64,000 nucleotides of DNA from Batillaria attramentaria (GCA_018292915.2 JACVVK020000139.1:119501-183500); one strand, 5' to 3'. Counted from the first letter of the stretch, positions 49,449-61,900 are shown. The notes: generated by a model not told the origin, from the letters alone. A program made the numbers and translations.

Positions 49449-52400
49449 ATGATGTCCTTCCTCACCAGGTGTGTCGTCGTTCTGTTTCTTGCAGTCACAG
49501 GTAAGATGAAGGAAAGCTCTCTGAAGCCGACAGCTGAAAGCGGATATTAGAGAAATATTCTGCGTATGACTTAATCACGATATTCAAGCCTTGTGGGACG
49601 CGCCATCAGTCGCAGATATTCATGAAATGGTTTACTGAAAGTCCAACAGTCACCATACCGGAGGGATCATTAGCACGGAGACTGCTGTGCTGAGTGTCGT
49701 GGATGGTCTGCTAGTGAAGACTAGTCTCTCTTGTTGCTCTGGGCCCGTATGTAAAAGTCGGGGTTAATTTAACCCACGGCTACGGGCCTACCCCAGACTA
49801 GGACAAAAGAAACCCAAAAGCAAAATTAAATAAAAAAAGGAAACAAAGAAAGGAAGAAAAAAATCCTTCTATAACGGCATAGACACCTTGCTGGAATGGA
49901 CCCGCTTTTTGATTTAAACAAAAAACAACAGAAAATTAAACCCTAGAGCTAGTTTAGTTCGAGGTTAGAGTCTAACCCAGGGCTAAAAGTCCTACCCTCG
50001 ACTATCACATACGGGCCCTGCTGGATCTCAGCGCAGCATACGACACGCTTGATCATTCCGTGATGCTAAAGAAGTTGAGGGTTGCTTTTGGAATTTACTG
50101 TTGATAGCCGGTGGTCTGTGCCCCCCTCCCCCCCCCCCCAGTCCTTTGTTGTACAGAGTCCCTCACGGTTCCGTCAACGTTACGCCTATGTTAGGGCAAC
50201 TCCACTGGCTACCTGTGAAATTCCGCTACCAGTACAAAATTGCAACGTTTGCTTACCGGTTTTTCGAGGGCTCTCTTCCTCTAAATCTTTCCACCTCACT
50301 CTGTTCTTATCACCCGTCTCGCAAGCTCCATTCAGCCAGTCAAAAGCGTCTTAAAGTTCCGAAGAGAAATATGAAAACTGTTGAAGAGCGTTCCTTCAGT
50401 TTCTAAGCCCCGCATAACTCTCCGCCAACCGAACTACGCAATCTGCCAACACTGTCCCAGTTAAAATCCAACTTAAAGACTTACCTTTCTGCAGGTATAT
50501 AATTATTCAGTCTGTATACTTTCACTGGTGTTGTTGTTGTTGAATATCAGGAACATCTTCCAGTATCCATTGTGATGTATTTTAAGTGTGATCTCCAACA
50601 AAATTATATGTAATTATTCAAAATGTGAATGATATTTCCTTTTCCTTTGTTATTAAACTGTATGTAAGATGTTAGAACTTGCTCTTAAGTCAGGTTTACA
50701 CGTTGCAGCATGTGACGCCTTCCAGTGGACAGACACTATGGAGAACAATACTGTAGTGCTGGCATGCGCTGGTCAGGACGCTTCTCTCCCGTGGACATTC
50801 AGCCTGGAATCAGGGGAGACAATCCAGGACATCAGGTGGAACTACCGCCAGGGGTCGCGAGATGAAGAAATGGTTGCCATGTCAATTGCTGGCAACTTTC
50901 TACCAATGCCAGCCTTCTCACAGCGCGTGCAGTCACTGACCAATGGCGGGATCGTGCTGAGTCACGTGACAGTGGGAAGTTCCGGAAACTACAGCGTACA
51001 GGTGGATGTGCGAGATGCGGCCAGTTTGGTGACAGGATACACGAGATATGCTTACGCAGATGTTGCAGGTAAGAATGACAGATGTTGCAAAAAGAAAGTG
51101 AAGAATAAATACAACAATGCATTCAATTTTCTTGTTTCAAATACGAAAGTGGTTAGCTTTTTATCACACCCCTTGAACCTGACACGTTTTCTGTTTCTGT
51201 TCATCGTAATCAGACGCCTTTCACGTGACCCAGGAACCGGAAGCTGTGTATGACACAACAACAGACAGCTGGCACATTGCTCTCAAGTGTGGAATCGTGG
51301 CCAACGTCAACCTGTCGAGTGACGATGTTTTGTGGCAGGTATGTCAGGTGTGTCAGGTATGTCAGAGACGGAGTACCCGGTACAATCTACCCGCCATTTT
51401 CCGGGTGCTCCGCCCTTGGACTAGGCACGTCCGTATGCCACACACGTAAAATTAGTTGATATGACGATAACGTGTTTGTTGTTGTTGGGTTTTGGTTTTC
51501 TTTTTCTTTTCAGACGCCATCTGGAGATCTGGCCAGCACCAAATACGAGAACGGTTATTTCTACCTCCACCTTCCCAACCCCGTGAAGGGAGGTAACTAC
51601 ACCTGCATCCTGCCGGCAAATGTCACAGCCACGGCCTGTGTATCAACTGGTGCCGGACTGTCTCCACAATCCGCCGTCTTTGTGGACAGGGTGGAGGCGC
51701 GACTTACCCTGATGGAGGCGCGACTTACCCTGCTGGAGGCGCGACTTACCCAGCTGGAGGCGGAGAACACGGCTCTAAAACAATACAAAGGTGAGTTTAA
51801 CACTCTTTTGCTCAGTTGAGACCCTTTGGCCCTTTGTTTGATGGTTTAACGTCCTTTTCCGCCACATAAAGGTTGATATCAAAGACGGGGCAACGAGAAA
51901 AAGGCCAGCACAAATATGTGGCTCCAGCCGGGATTCGAACTCATGGCCCGAGCATTTTGTCGGTTGAGAGCAGCTGGAGGCGGAGAACATGGCTCTAAAG
52001 AAAAGGACGTCCAGAGTAGAAAGTAAGTACCAAAACCGGTGTGTGCATGTCTATGATTGCTCTATTGGGAATTTCGGTTGTTCCCCTGTGGAGCAAGGGA
52101 GCCGGGATAGCCCAGTGGCAGAGAACTGGACTCTCAATGCTCTGGTCATGAGTTCGAGTCCCGGCTGGGGCCAAATCTTTGTGCTGGCTTTTTTCTCGTT
52201 GCCCCCTCTTTGACATCCCCCTTACGTGGTGGCAGTAGGCGTTAAACTCCTACCCCCCCCCCCAGCCCCACACACACACACACAGACCTACCCGCCCACC
52301 CCCTATGAACCGCGGCCACATTAATACAGTGCCACCCATTTTTCCCCGCGCCAGGGAAACTCGAACCATGTGCCTCAGGGTGCGCAGACGGTCGCCTTCA

Positions 52401-53002
52401 CCATTTTTCCCGATGGCGTATGTCTTGGAGGTGATCTGATGCAGCAAAAAAAAAATAAAAAAAATAGCATCGATTTGTCTAAGACAGTACTCGCAATGCC
52501 CTGCCCCCCCCCCCCTCCACTGCCAGGGGTTTGTTTAATCGTCCCGGAAGTGTGTCACGAGAAACAAAACGTCTGTTGCGTATGTCTTTCAGAAAATGCA
52601 TCAAAGCGAGTCAGTTTCCACGCCAGACTTTCGACGACAGTGCTGCAAGTGAAATCAGGTACACCTGTTATCCTGAATCAAGTGATCACCAACGAGGGCG
52701 GGGCTTACAACAAGAATAGTGGCAGTTTTACAGTCCCAGTCAGCGGTACATACGTTCTCTTCGCTGGTGCCGGGACGAACACCACCAACAGACATGCCGG
52801 GTTCTACATGCACGTGGACAACACCAATGGCTATGTGTGCGACACGTGGAGCGAAGTCGTCAAACACTATCAAAGCTCCAGCTGTCAGGCCGTCGTTCAT
52901 CTGGTGAAGGGACAGCGGGTGTGGGTCAGGGCTGATGAAGATAGTTACTACTATCGCAGCCTGACCTTTTTCAGCGGTATTCTTGTTCACGCCGATACAT
53001 AA
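49449..53002 (+). CDS. QREP-like gene C: signal peptide, two Ig, coiled coil, C1q
   Basis: Exons 49449-49500, 50709-51068, 51214-51338, 51514-51790, 52593-53002, with a possible 54-nt exon 51969-52022. 407 aa without it, 425 with it; both keep frame. The start is the first of two adjacent ATGs (MMSFLTRCVVVLFLAVT). Ig1 (18-137) lacks the second canonical cysteine (GNYSVQV). Ig2 (138 to about 236) keeps both (LKCGIV, GGNYTCILP). The coiled coil (about 239-271) has three 7-residue repeats of EARLTLL/EARLTQL. C1q (272-407) reads KRVSFHARLSTTV ... NEGGAYNKNSGSFTVP ... FSGILVHADT. It is closest to gene E. Intron 1 holds a LINE fragment split by a MITE; introns 4 hold two SINEs. AATAAA at 53470-53475. 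Confidence 0.87.
49664..50505 (+). mobile_element. CR1/L2-like LINE fragment interrupted by a MITE
   Basis: Broken reverse-transcriptase reading: STETAVLSVVDGLLV, then after the MITE LDLSAAYDTLDHSVMLKKL (RT block A), RVPHGSV (block B), and after a deletion LHWLPVKFRYQYKIATFAYR ... LKSNLKTYLS, the ORF end. Frameshifts and a C run break it. A shorter version lies at 59193-59790 in gene E. Confidence 0.8.
49741..50018. mobile_element. MITE with gggcccgtatgt ends
   Basis: 278 bp with ~24-bp terminal inverted repeats (gggcccgtatgtaaaagtcg at the left; the complement gactatcacatacgggccc at the right). tgct occurs on both sides. It interrupts the LINE fragment of gene C intron 1. Confidence 0.85.
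51838..51955 (-). repeat. SINE family 1, in front of the cassette exon
   Basis: Reverse copy cut at cccgagcatt, in gene C intron 4. Imperfect direct repeats (ttttgctcagttgaga / ttttgtcggttgagag) flank it. Counterpart 61068-61184 in gene E. Confidence 0.85.
51969..52022 (+). CDS. Possible coiled-coil cassette exon of gene C
   Basis: 54 nt, phase 1 at both ends, encoding EQLEAENMALKKRTSRVE, a coiled-coil extension like the exon 4 end. Donor gtaagt is good; the acceptor (ggttgag) has a poor pyrimidine tract because a SINE lies in front. Inclusion or skipping keeps the frame. Confidence 0.5.
52096..52262 (+). repeat. SINE family 1, gene C intron
   Basis: Head gggagccgggatagcccagt, B box gagttcgagtccc, body gccccctctttgacatcccc; counterpart 61317-61492. 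Confidence 0.88.
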
Positions 53003-53469
53003 AATGGCGACAACCATCAAAACTGATAGTTCAGACTTGTCGTTATGTTGACAGATAAGAGACACGGTCATATTAAACGACACTGCCATCGGCCTATTCT
53101 GTGTTTTCAATTTCATTCTCTCCCCCCCCCCTTTTTTTTCACAAAACCCACTATGGGCACAAGTACAAACACAAACACACCTATAAAAACAAACCTGATA
53201 AACACATGCAGTTGTGACCGTCTTATTCGAGAAAACAACTGTAGATGTGTCATTCCGGAGATGTTATCTCCGCATTGTTATTGGATTTGGAAGTTCAATA
53301 TTTTAACTTGACTGAGAATTAAGAACTGTCCATGGCAAAGTAAGAGTTGCATACTTTATATTGCTTGACTGTCAAAACAAGTGTGAAATGGCAGCCGTGA
53401 TATATACAGCAGTGGCGAATGTACTCTAGATAACTGAATTTTTTGTATGTGATCAGATGTATGAGCAAG

Positions 53470-53475
53470 AATAAA
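53470..53475 (+). other. Poly(A) signal of gene C
   Basis: AATAAA in caagaataaaaagg, as after genes A and E. Confidence 0.6.
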
Positions 53476-53581
53476 AAGGACATCTATACTACCGGCAGTG
53501 TCATTGTTGGACATGTAAATTTCCGAGTAAATTAAGAATGTTCTCATTTATTTTGCTTCTTGTGTGTTGCTCTTGTATTGC

Positions 53582-53752
53582 AGGAGCCGGGGTGGCCGAA
53601 TGGTAGAGAGTTGGACTTGTAATGCTCTGGTCATGAGTTCGTATCCCGGCTGGGGCCAAATATTTGTGCTGGCTTTTTCATCGTTGCCCCGTCTTTGATA
53701 TCACCCGTATGTGGTGGGGAAAAAAGGACGTTAAACCCCCAACACCCACCCT
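53582..53752 (+). repeat. SINE family 1 downstream of gene C
   Basis: Nearly complete copy in the same position as 43838-43996 (gene A) and 62781-62953 (gene E). (CA)n follows at 53919-53966. Confidence 0.9.
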
Positions 53753-53914
53753 CTTGTATTGCATTCTTTGCACCGTGTTGTACGGAATGTCACATCCGTC
53801 AATGAATCATAGTATATGGACGAAGTCCACCCATTAACATCAAACACTGAAAAAAAATAGTCTAACGTCGTATACCTTTTGACAAAGCACGCACGCACGC
53901 GCGCACACGCACAA

Positions 53915-53968
<54 letters not shown>

Positions 53969-54249
53969 AAGCCCGACGTGAATGTTTTCTACCATGTATA
54001 CACTGGTGTTAATTATTTCTTTCACCGGAATTGCCATTCTTGCATTGCTATGAGCAAACTTCGGTTCATAAATGTTGTCATTCATTTGGCATCACAGAAA
54101 ATAGGACAAGCAAAACAACAAAACAACAAACCAAACCTCCAATTACTGAACTTACAAAAATACTTGTATTTTTCTTTCTAACACGGCAAGGCTCAGCTTC
54201 AGTAGCTCACGACACGACAAGATGTATTTGCAATAGACGAAGCTACAGT

Positions 54250-54615
54250 ATAATAATAATAATAATGAGTATTATATAGGCGGTTTACCCAATTTCCTGA
54301 ATCGTCTCAAAGCGCCGCGAACTGAACCCAACACGCACGTTCACGTGAACCACAGGCATTCTCTCACACACTGGACACGAACACATTACATTCACGCGGC
54401 GCGAAGGGTCAGCTCAAGTCGCGGAATTTAGAATTGCATTTATTTACAAATTTTCTGGGCTGAAACTTTCCAAAGCAGAGGGGAGAGGAAGCCGGAGCAC
54501 CCGGAGAGAACCCCCGACGATCAGCCCGAATGAACGGTGTGATGTACGATAAGGACTCAAACCAGACCTCTCGCATTGTTGACGAGGTCTTAACCATTAG
54601 ACCACCGACCGCCCC
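54250..54615 (-). repeat. SINE family 2, complete, second duplicated copy
   Basis: Counterpart of 44395-44760 with few differences; part of the ~9.5-kb segmental duplication. Confidence 0.8.
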
Positions 54616-54778
54616 AGTTAGAGGAGAGTCGAACAGCCTACATTGAGACAATGGCGAAAACAAACTAAGCAGGCCACGTTCCGTTTTAGGCTGTAACTAA
54701 CACGTCGATTATCTATCAATACAGTGACACAGACACTTGACGAGCACGTGAGCACGAAGTTTAGGTACGCCCACCTCA

Positions 54779-54785
54779 GATAAAA
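54779..54785 (+). promoter_or_regulatory. Possible TATA-like element of gene D
   Basis: GATAAAA in cctcagataaaacac, 125 nt before the ATG, as in gene B. Confidence 0.4.
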
Positions 54786-55433
54786 CACAAGTCACATGAA
54801 CCTAGTCTCTGTTTCTCACAATCGCTTCAGCCCCAACCTGTCCAGTCGATCACACCAGTTGAGGAGAAATACGATCGCCATTTTCGACACTTAGACACAG
54901 CGTGACGTCATGGAGTTCACAACCTTCTTCACCTGTTGTATGACCCTTCAGCTTCTGACCGCGAAAGGTTACTTATACTCTTTTTCAGTGATCTCGCCCT
55001 GTTCAAAATTTGGAATCAAAGAAAACTTCTTATAAATTTTACAAGGCGATCTATGTTGACAATCGAGGCATCCGTTGCATGGCTGTTTTCACTTGCTGAT
55101 TACCAAGCTTCAGACCGTTTTCAGTTTCGTTCATACAGCCAGCAGATGCTAGTGATTTGGATTCAGACTTCTTGTCATCAAGACGGCCTATCTGAAGAGA
55201 ACATATCCACTCACAACCGCAACTGATTTTAAAAAAAAAAAGTTGTCTTTCAGGCCGCAACTGATTAAAAAAAAAGAGTTGTCTTTCAGGCCGTCTAATG
55301 GGTATGGAAAAGATTCTCGTTTTTTTACGACTTTATTATCCCTTTCGGGAAATTCGAGTTGCTTCCCCCGGGGGAAGCGCGTCGCCGCGATGCAGCGCCA
55401 CCCAATACCTATCCTATAACTTTTTTACAATTT

Positions 55434-55611
55434 TGATAGGGGAGGAAAGCCGGTTAACCCGAAGAGAAACCCCCGATGACCAGCCCGGCAGCCAGGAAAA
55501 ACCGGTATCACATATCATAAGGTCGACCTGGGTTCGAACCCACGCTTCATCGCCATGGCATTGGTGACGGTCGTTCAGTAGCGCAGTGGCTATATCCGAC
55601 CACCGCTCACG
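55434..55611 (-). repeat. tRNA-derived SINE, family 3, second copy
   Basis: Counterpart of 45590-45763 in gene D, directly before the inserted C-rich element. Confidence 0.6.
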
Positions 55612-55619
55612 CCATTCAG

Positions 55620-56046
55620 CAGGGGCGCCGGAACCGGGGGGGCAGGGGGGGGGGGCAGCTGCCCCCCTGTACCCAAGCAGGGGGGGGGGGGCAAGAGTGT
55701 CTTTTTGCCCCCCCCCCCCTCCCCCCTGGAAAATTAGGTGACTATGGCAAGAGGGGGGGGCAAAGCCATGGTCTTGCCCCCCCCCCCTTCCCCTCCCCCT
55801 ACCCCTCTTAGTGCTCTCTCCCTCATCCCACCCAACAGAGAACTTCTGTTTTTGCGGACCGAAGGCTGTCCGCTCCTCTGATGGCCCCCCCCCCCCCCCC
55901 CCCCGCTTTTCACTTTTTTTGGGCAACGTCCTGGTTCGTAAAGGTTTTTTGCCTACGCAGCATTTGATCGCCCCCCCCCCCCCCCCGCTTTTCACTTTCT
56001 TCGGGCAACGTTCCCCCCTCCGAGATTCTGCCCCCCCTCCCCCCAA
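55620..56046. mobile_element. C-rich foldback element, right end deleted
   Basis: Left end aggggcgccggaa matches the terminal repeat of the element at 2250-2519; the interior has long C/G runs, gcaagagtgtctttttgccc palindromes and ttcactttctttgggcaacg blocks. The sequence stops at ccccaaca, before the expected right terminal repeat, and joins exon 2 of gene D directly. Confidence 0.75.
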
Positions 56047-57939
56047 CAATGGCGGGATCGTGCTGAGTCACGTGACGGTGGGAAGTTCCGGGAACTACAG
56101 CGTGGATGTGGACGTGCGTGATGCGGCGAATGTTGTGACAAGCTACACAAGAGCTGCCTGCGTAGATATTGCAGGTAAGAATGAAAACTGCTCTGAGTGA
56201 AAGTGTATGGTTACACAGGCTTACTGCGTTTACTCAAGCAGCACAAGTCTTTCCTGACTTACGAATGCGAACATGCTCTACCGAAAAGCATCAATGTCTT
56301 ATCACTTTTCTCTGTTTCTTTCAACTAGACGCCTTTCACGTGACCCAGGAACCGGAAGCTGTGTATGAGACAACAACAGACAGCTGGCACATCGCTCTCA
56401 AGTGTGGAATGGTGGCCAACATCAACCAGTCGAATGATGATGTTTTGTGGCAGGTATGTTAGTGACGATAATACGTTCAACCATTTTCCTGGTACATTTC
56501 GACAGAGTATCGATAAACGCTCAGTCCATACACATGATGTTGAAAATTCATTGATATGACCAGTCTGTCCCTTTCTCAGACGCCATCTGGAGATATGGCC
56601 AGCACCAAATACGACAACGGTTATTTCTACCTCCACCTTCCCAACCCCGTGAAGGGAGGTAACTACACCTGCATCTTGCCTGCAAATGTCACAGCCACGG
56701 CCTGTGTCTCAACTGGTGCCGGACTGTCTCCACAATCTGCCATCTTTGTGGACAAGATGGAGGCGCGGCTTACACTGCTGGAAGCGAAGAACATGGCCCT
56801 GGAGCAGAAGATATCCATGTATCATGGTTAGTTATCAGTCGTGCTCGTTTGCGCGACTACAGGTATATCGGACTGTTTGTTGACTTGTTTTGCAAAGAAT
56901 GCAGTGCTAGCAATGCCTACATGTTCCGCCTATGTATTCGCACGGAGTTCACGTTGTTCATCATACATGGGGCGATCGATCGGTCGCTTGTACGCTCGTA
57001 TTAGTACCTTTAATTCTAGAGGTCGTGGGTTTGACTCCATGTAGTCATGTGGCGCGAGTAATATCGCTTATCATACAACATTATCATACAATTTATCGGA
57101 CAACATGTAGCAGTAGCAGTATAGCTAGAGTCGTGATGAGCGACTACGTGTACACAGAAGCAACGAAGTTGCGTCTGGTTGACATTTGAGGCGTCATCTT
57201 TACCATAAAAATTAAATTATCTTTAAAATCTGCTTTGAAAGTCTGCTTTGGTTGCCTTTCAGAAACTGCGTCAAAGCGAGTGAGTTTTCACGCCAGATTT
57301 AAGACATACACGCAAGTGAAAGACGATCAACCCGTCATCATGGACGACGTGGTCACCAACGAGGCTGGAGCTTACAGTCCCACAACTGGTGCTTTTACAG
57401 TCCCTGTAAACGGTACGTATGCTCTCTTCGCTGGTGCCGGGACAGGCGACGACCGCGCCGGTTTGTGGCTGAAGGTGGACGATGGATGGGTGTGCAACAC
57501 ATGGAGCGAATTTTACAAAGAATATCAGAGCTCCAGCTGTCAAGCCGTGGTTCACCTGGTGAAGGGACAGCGAGTGTGGGTACAAGCTGATCACGACAGT
57601 AAATACGAAGTGCACCTGACATCCTTCAGCGGTTTTTTGGTTCATGCCGATGCATGAACTAGGGACAGTCGTTGCGATGCTTTATTCAATTTTCTTTGTT
57701 TACCAAACAGCCCACTAGAAAAACCAACCAACCAAACAAAAATCCAGACACAAACTTGAAGAAGATGAGTCCGTAAATAATAAACACAATCAAGGACACA
57801 AGGACATATTGAGGAAAACATATAACCCATACTGTTATATCATTCAACATATAATCAAGCTCAGTACACAACATTTGACTTCAAAGAATAATACTTGAAA
57901 AACATGAAAATGACTTCGTGTTTTTCCATTTCAAACCTC

Positions 57940-57940
<1 letters not shown>

Positions 57941-58024
<84 letters not shown>
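57941..58024. repeat. (GT)n microsatellite
   Basis: Duplicated counterpart of 48450-48514, longer by about 20 bp. Confidence 0.95.
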
Positions 58025-58027
<3 letters not shown>

Positions 58028-58862
58028 CGATAACATTAAGTTTGGAATGTCCTTAACGTATTTTATCAACGGATGCTGAGGTCCTAGGTTCAAAATCCTG
58101 TTGTGGGTAGGAATATGACTAGGGCCATTTCCTCATGACATGTATGACATTCAACATTGGCGACCCGTTCACGGTGTCCTCTCGTGTTTTGTGTACATTG
58201 GAAGGCGTTCAATAAGCTGTGCCCTTTCAAAGTCTAATAACCATGATGGTGGAATGGAAAGTTTCAAACTCGCCCTTTCCAGTAAAATCCGAGTCGATAT
58301 TGTCCTATCAAGTGAACTACTTTGGCCCTCTTTAACCGTCAGTCGTCTACGTAAGTGTACACACACGTATTACACCGTATCTGGATTATCTGGTGTGAAC
58401 TTTGTACCAATTATAAGTTGTTGCGCTGTTAGAAATAATATACAGACCAAGGGTCGCCGTCAGAAAGAAGCCCGACCTTAAAATGATTCAAGCTATAAAT
58501 TGCTGAGCAGCCTAGCAAATAACAGTGAGCGACGATAGTGCAAAAACTAAGTGACAGAAACAGACAGGGTGTAAACTGGCAATGTAGCTCGTCAGCTGCA
58601 TCGTCCTTCTGTCGTCAGCCAATCGTTTGAGTGTACAGACAAGCAGGAAGCAGTAGTATCTAGGTTATCTAGTGTAAACTATATCGAGCATAATGTGTTG
58701 CGCAGTTAGAAATAAGATAAAGTCCAATGACGCAGTTTAAAAATCCCTAAGATCTGACCAGAAAGAATCGTATACAAACTCGAATGGCTGAGTAGCCCAG
58801 CAAATGACACTGAGTCAGTGAGTGACGACTGTGTAAACACGAAGGGACAGAAACAGAACGCG

Positions 58863-58869
58863 TATAAAA
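58863..58869 (+). promoter_or_regulatory. TATA box of gene E
   Basis: TATAAAA 101 nt before the ATG, in the context shared with A and C. The upstream module copy has gtgtaaac near 58569 instead. Confidence 0.65.
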
Positions 58870-58969
58870 CAGCGTCACGAGACCGCCATATCCCCAACCT
58901 GTTCCATCCACAGAACTGTCCTGAAGTAATCTGACCGTCATCGCCTGTAACTAAAGACAGAGTGACGTC

Positions 58970-61900
58970 ATGACGTACTTCCTCACCTGGTGTGTCGTCG
59001 TTCTGTTTCTTGCAGTCACAGGTAAGATGAAGGGAAGCTCTCTGAAGCCGACAGCTGAAATCGGATATTAGAGAAATGTTCTGCGTATGACTTTCTCACC
59101 ATTTTCAAGCCTTGTGGAACGCGCCATCAGTCGCAGATATTGGTGAAATGGTTTACTGAAAATCCAACAGTCAGCAATCCGGAGGGATCATTAGCACGGA
59201 GACTGCTTGCTGAGTGTCGTGGATGGTCTGCTAGTGAAGGCAGACGAGAGACTAGTCTCTCTTGTTGCTCTGGGCCCGTATGTAAACGTCGGGGTTAATT
59301 TAACCCACGGCTACCGCCTAACCCAGACTAGGACCAAAAAAAACCAAAAGCAAAATTAAATTTTAAAAAATTCAAAAAGGAAGCAAAGAAAGGAAGAAAA
59401 TTCCTTCTATAACGGCTTAGGCACCTTGCTGGAATGGGCTCGCTTCTTGATTTAGAAAATTTAACCCTAGAGCTAGTTTAGTTCGAGGTTAGAGTCTAAC
59501 CCAGGGCTAAAAGTCCTAACCTCGACTATTACATACGGGCCCTGCTGGATCTCAGCGCAGCATACGACACGCTTTCATTCCGTGATGCTAAAGAAGTTGA
59601 GGGTTGCTTTTGGAATTTACTGTTGATAGCCGGTGGTCTGCCCCCCTGCCCCCCCCCCCCCCCCCCCCCCAGTCCTTTGTTGTACAGAGTCCCTCACGGT
59701 TCCGTCAACGTTACGCCTCTAGGGCAACTCCACTGGCTACCTGTGAAATTTGGCCTTTAACACACCGGCCTTTTCTTCTTTCTGCAGGTGTATAATTATT
59801 CAGTCTGTATACTTTCACTGGTGTTGCAATTCTGTTGTTGTTGAATATCATGAACATCTTTCAGTATCCATTGTGATGGTATTTTAAGTGTGATCTCCAA
59901 CAAAATTATATAATTATGTTCAAAGTGTAAATGATATTTCCTTTTCCTTTGTTATTAAACTGTATGTAAGATGTTAGAACTTGCTCTTAAGTCAGGTTTA
60001 CATGTTGCAGCGTGTGACGCCTTCCAGTGGACAGACACTATGGACAACAACACTGTAGTGCTGGCATGCGCTGGTCAGGACGCTTCTCTCCCCTGGACAT
60101 TTAGCCTGGAATCAGGGGAGACAATCCAGGACATCAAGTGGAACTACCGCCAGGGGTCGCGGGATGAAGAAATGGTCGCCATGTCAGTTGCTGGTAACTT
60201 TGTACCAATGCCAGCCTTCTCACAGCGCGTGCAGTCACTGACCAATGGCGGGATCGTGCTGAGTCATGTGACAGTGGGAAGTACCGGGAACTACAGCGTG
60301 CAGGTGGATGTGCGTGATGCGGCCAGTTTGGTGACAGGATACACGAGATATGCTTACGCAGATGTTGCGGGTAAGAATGACAGATGTTGCAAAAGAAAGT
60401 GAAGAAGAAATACAACAATGCATTCAATTTTCTTGTTTACAAATACGAAAGTGGTTAGCTTTTTTTTTAATCATACTCCTTGAACCTCTAATACGTTTTC
60501 TCTGTTTCTGTTCATCGTAATCAGACGCCTTTCACGTGACCCAGGAACCGGAAGCTGTGTATGACACAACAACAGACAGCTGGCACATCGCTCTCAAGTG
60601 TGGAATCGTGGCCAACGTCAACCTGTGGAGTGACGATGTTTTGTGGCAGGTATGTCTGGTATATCAGAGAGGGAGTAGAATCTATCAGCCATTTTCTGGG
60701 ACGTCCATATGCCACACACGTAAAATCAGTTGATATGACAATAACGTGTTTGTTGCTGTCTGGTTTTGGTTTTTTTTTTTCAGACACCATCTGGAGACCT
60801 GTCCAGCACCAAATACGAGAACGGTTATTTCTACCTCCACCTTCCCAACCCCGTGAAGGGAGGTAACTACACCTGCATCCTGCCGGCAAATGTCACAGCC
60901 ACGGCCTGTGTATCAACCGGTGCCGGACTGTCTCCACAATCCGCCATCTTTGTGGACAGGGTGGAGGCGCGACTTACCCTGCTGGAGGCCGAGAACATGG
61001 CTCTTAAACAATACAAAGGTGAGTTTAACATCCTTTTGGTCAGTTGAGACCCTTTGGCCCTTTGTTTGATGGTTTAACGTCCTTTTCCACCACATGTGGG
61101 TGATATCAAAGACGGGGCAACGAGTAAAAGGCCAGCACAAATATGTGGCCCAAGCCGGGATTCGAACTCACGGCCCGAGCATTTTGTCGGTTGAGAGCAG
61201 CTGGAGGCGGAGAACATGGCTCTAAAGAAAAGGACGTCCAGAGTAGAAAGTAAAACCGGTGTGTGCATGTCTATGATTGCACTATTGGGAATTTCGGTTG
61301 CTCCCCTGTTGAGCATGGGAGCCGGGATAGCCCAGTGGTAGAGCGTTGGACTCTCAATGCTCTGGTCATGAGTTCGAGTCCCAGCTGGGGCCAAATCTTT
61401 GTGCTGGCTTTTTTCACGTTTCCCCCTCTTTGATATCACCCTTACGTGGTGGCAGTAGGCGTTAAACTCCTAAACACCCACCCCCACACCTACACACCCA
61501 CCCCCTATGGAGCGCATCCACATTAATACAGCGTCACCCATTTTTTTCCCGCGCCAGGGAAACTCGGACCAAATGCCTCAGGGTGCGCAGACGGGCGCCT
61601 TCACCATTTTTCCCGATGGCGTATGTCTTGGAGGTGATCTCATATAGCCCCCCCCCCCCCAAAAAAAAAAAAAAAAAAAAAGTCAGATTAGCATCGATTT
61701 GTCTGAGACAGTATCTCGCAATGCCCTGATCCCCGTCCACCGCCAGGGCTTTTGATTTGTCTGTTAATCGTCCCGGAAGTGTGTCACGAGAAACAAAACG
61801 TCTGTTGCGTATGTCTTTCAGAAAATGCATTAAAGCGAGTGAGTTTCCACGCCAAACTTTCGACGGCAGTGCTACAAGTGAAAGCAAGTACTCCCGTGAT

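Larger units (their letters stand above)
54910..57657 (+). pseudogene. QREP-like gene D, first Ig exon truncated by an insertion
   Basis: Exons recognisable by comparison with gene B: 54910-54967 (signal peptide MELTTFFTCCMTLQLLTAK), a remnant of exon 2 (56047-56174), 56329-56453, 56580-56826, 57263-57657. The first 232 of 360 nt of exon 2, with its acceptor and 44 nt of intron, are replaced by a C-rich element (55620-56046), removing the first Ig cysteine and tryptophan. Because exon 2 is phase 1 at both ends, joining exon 1 to exon 3 would keep the frame and leave a 274-aa protein with one Ig domain, a coiled coil (DKMEARLTLLEAKNMALEQK) and C1q. Ig2 and C1q are intact, with C1q two residues shorter than in B. 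AATAAA at 57779-57784. It may be a pseudogene or a single-Ig variant. Confidence 0.75.

Noticed and set aside
55811..56200. Long plus-strand frame joining proline-rich sequence to the end of the gene D Ig exon.
   Set aside because: The proline part is the translated C-rich inserted element; no splice site or promoter supports it.
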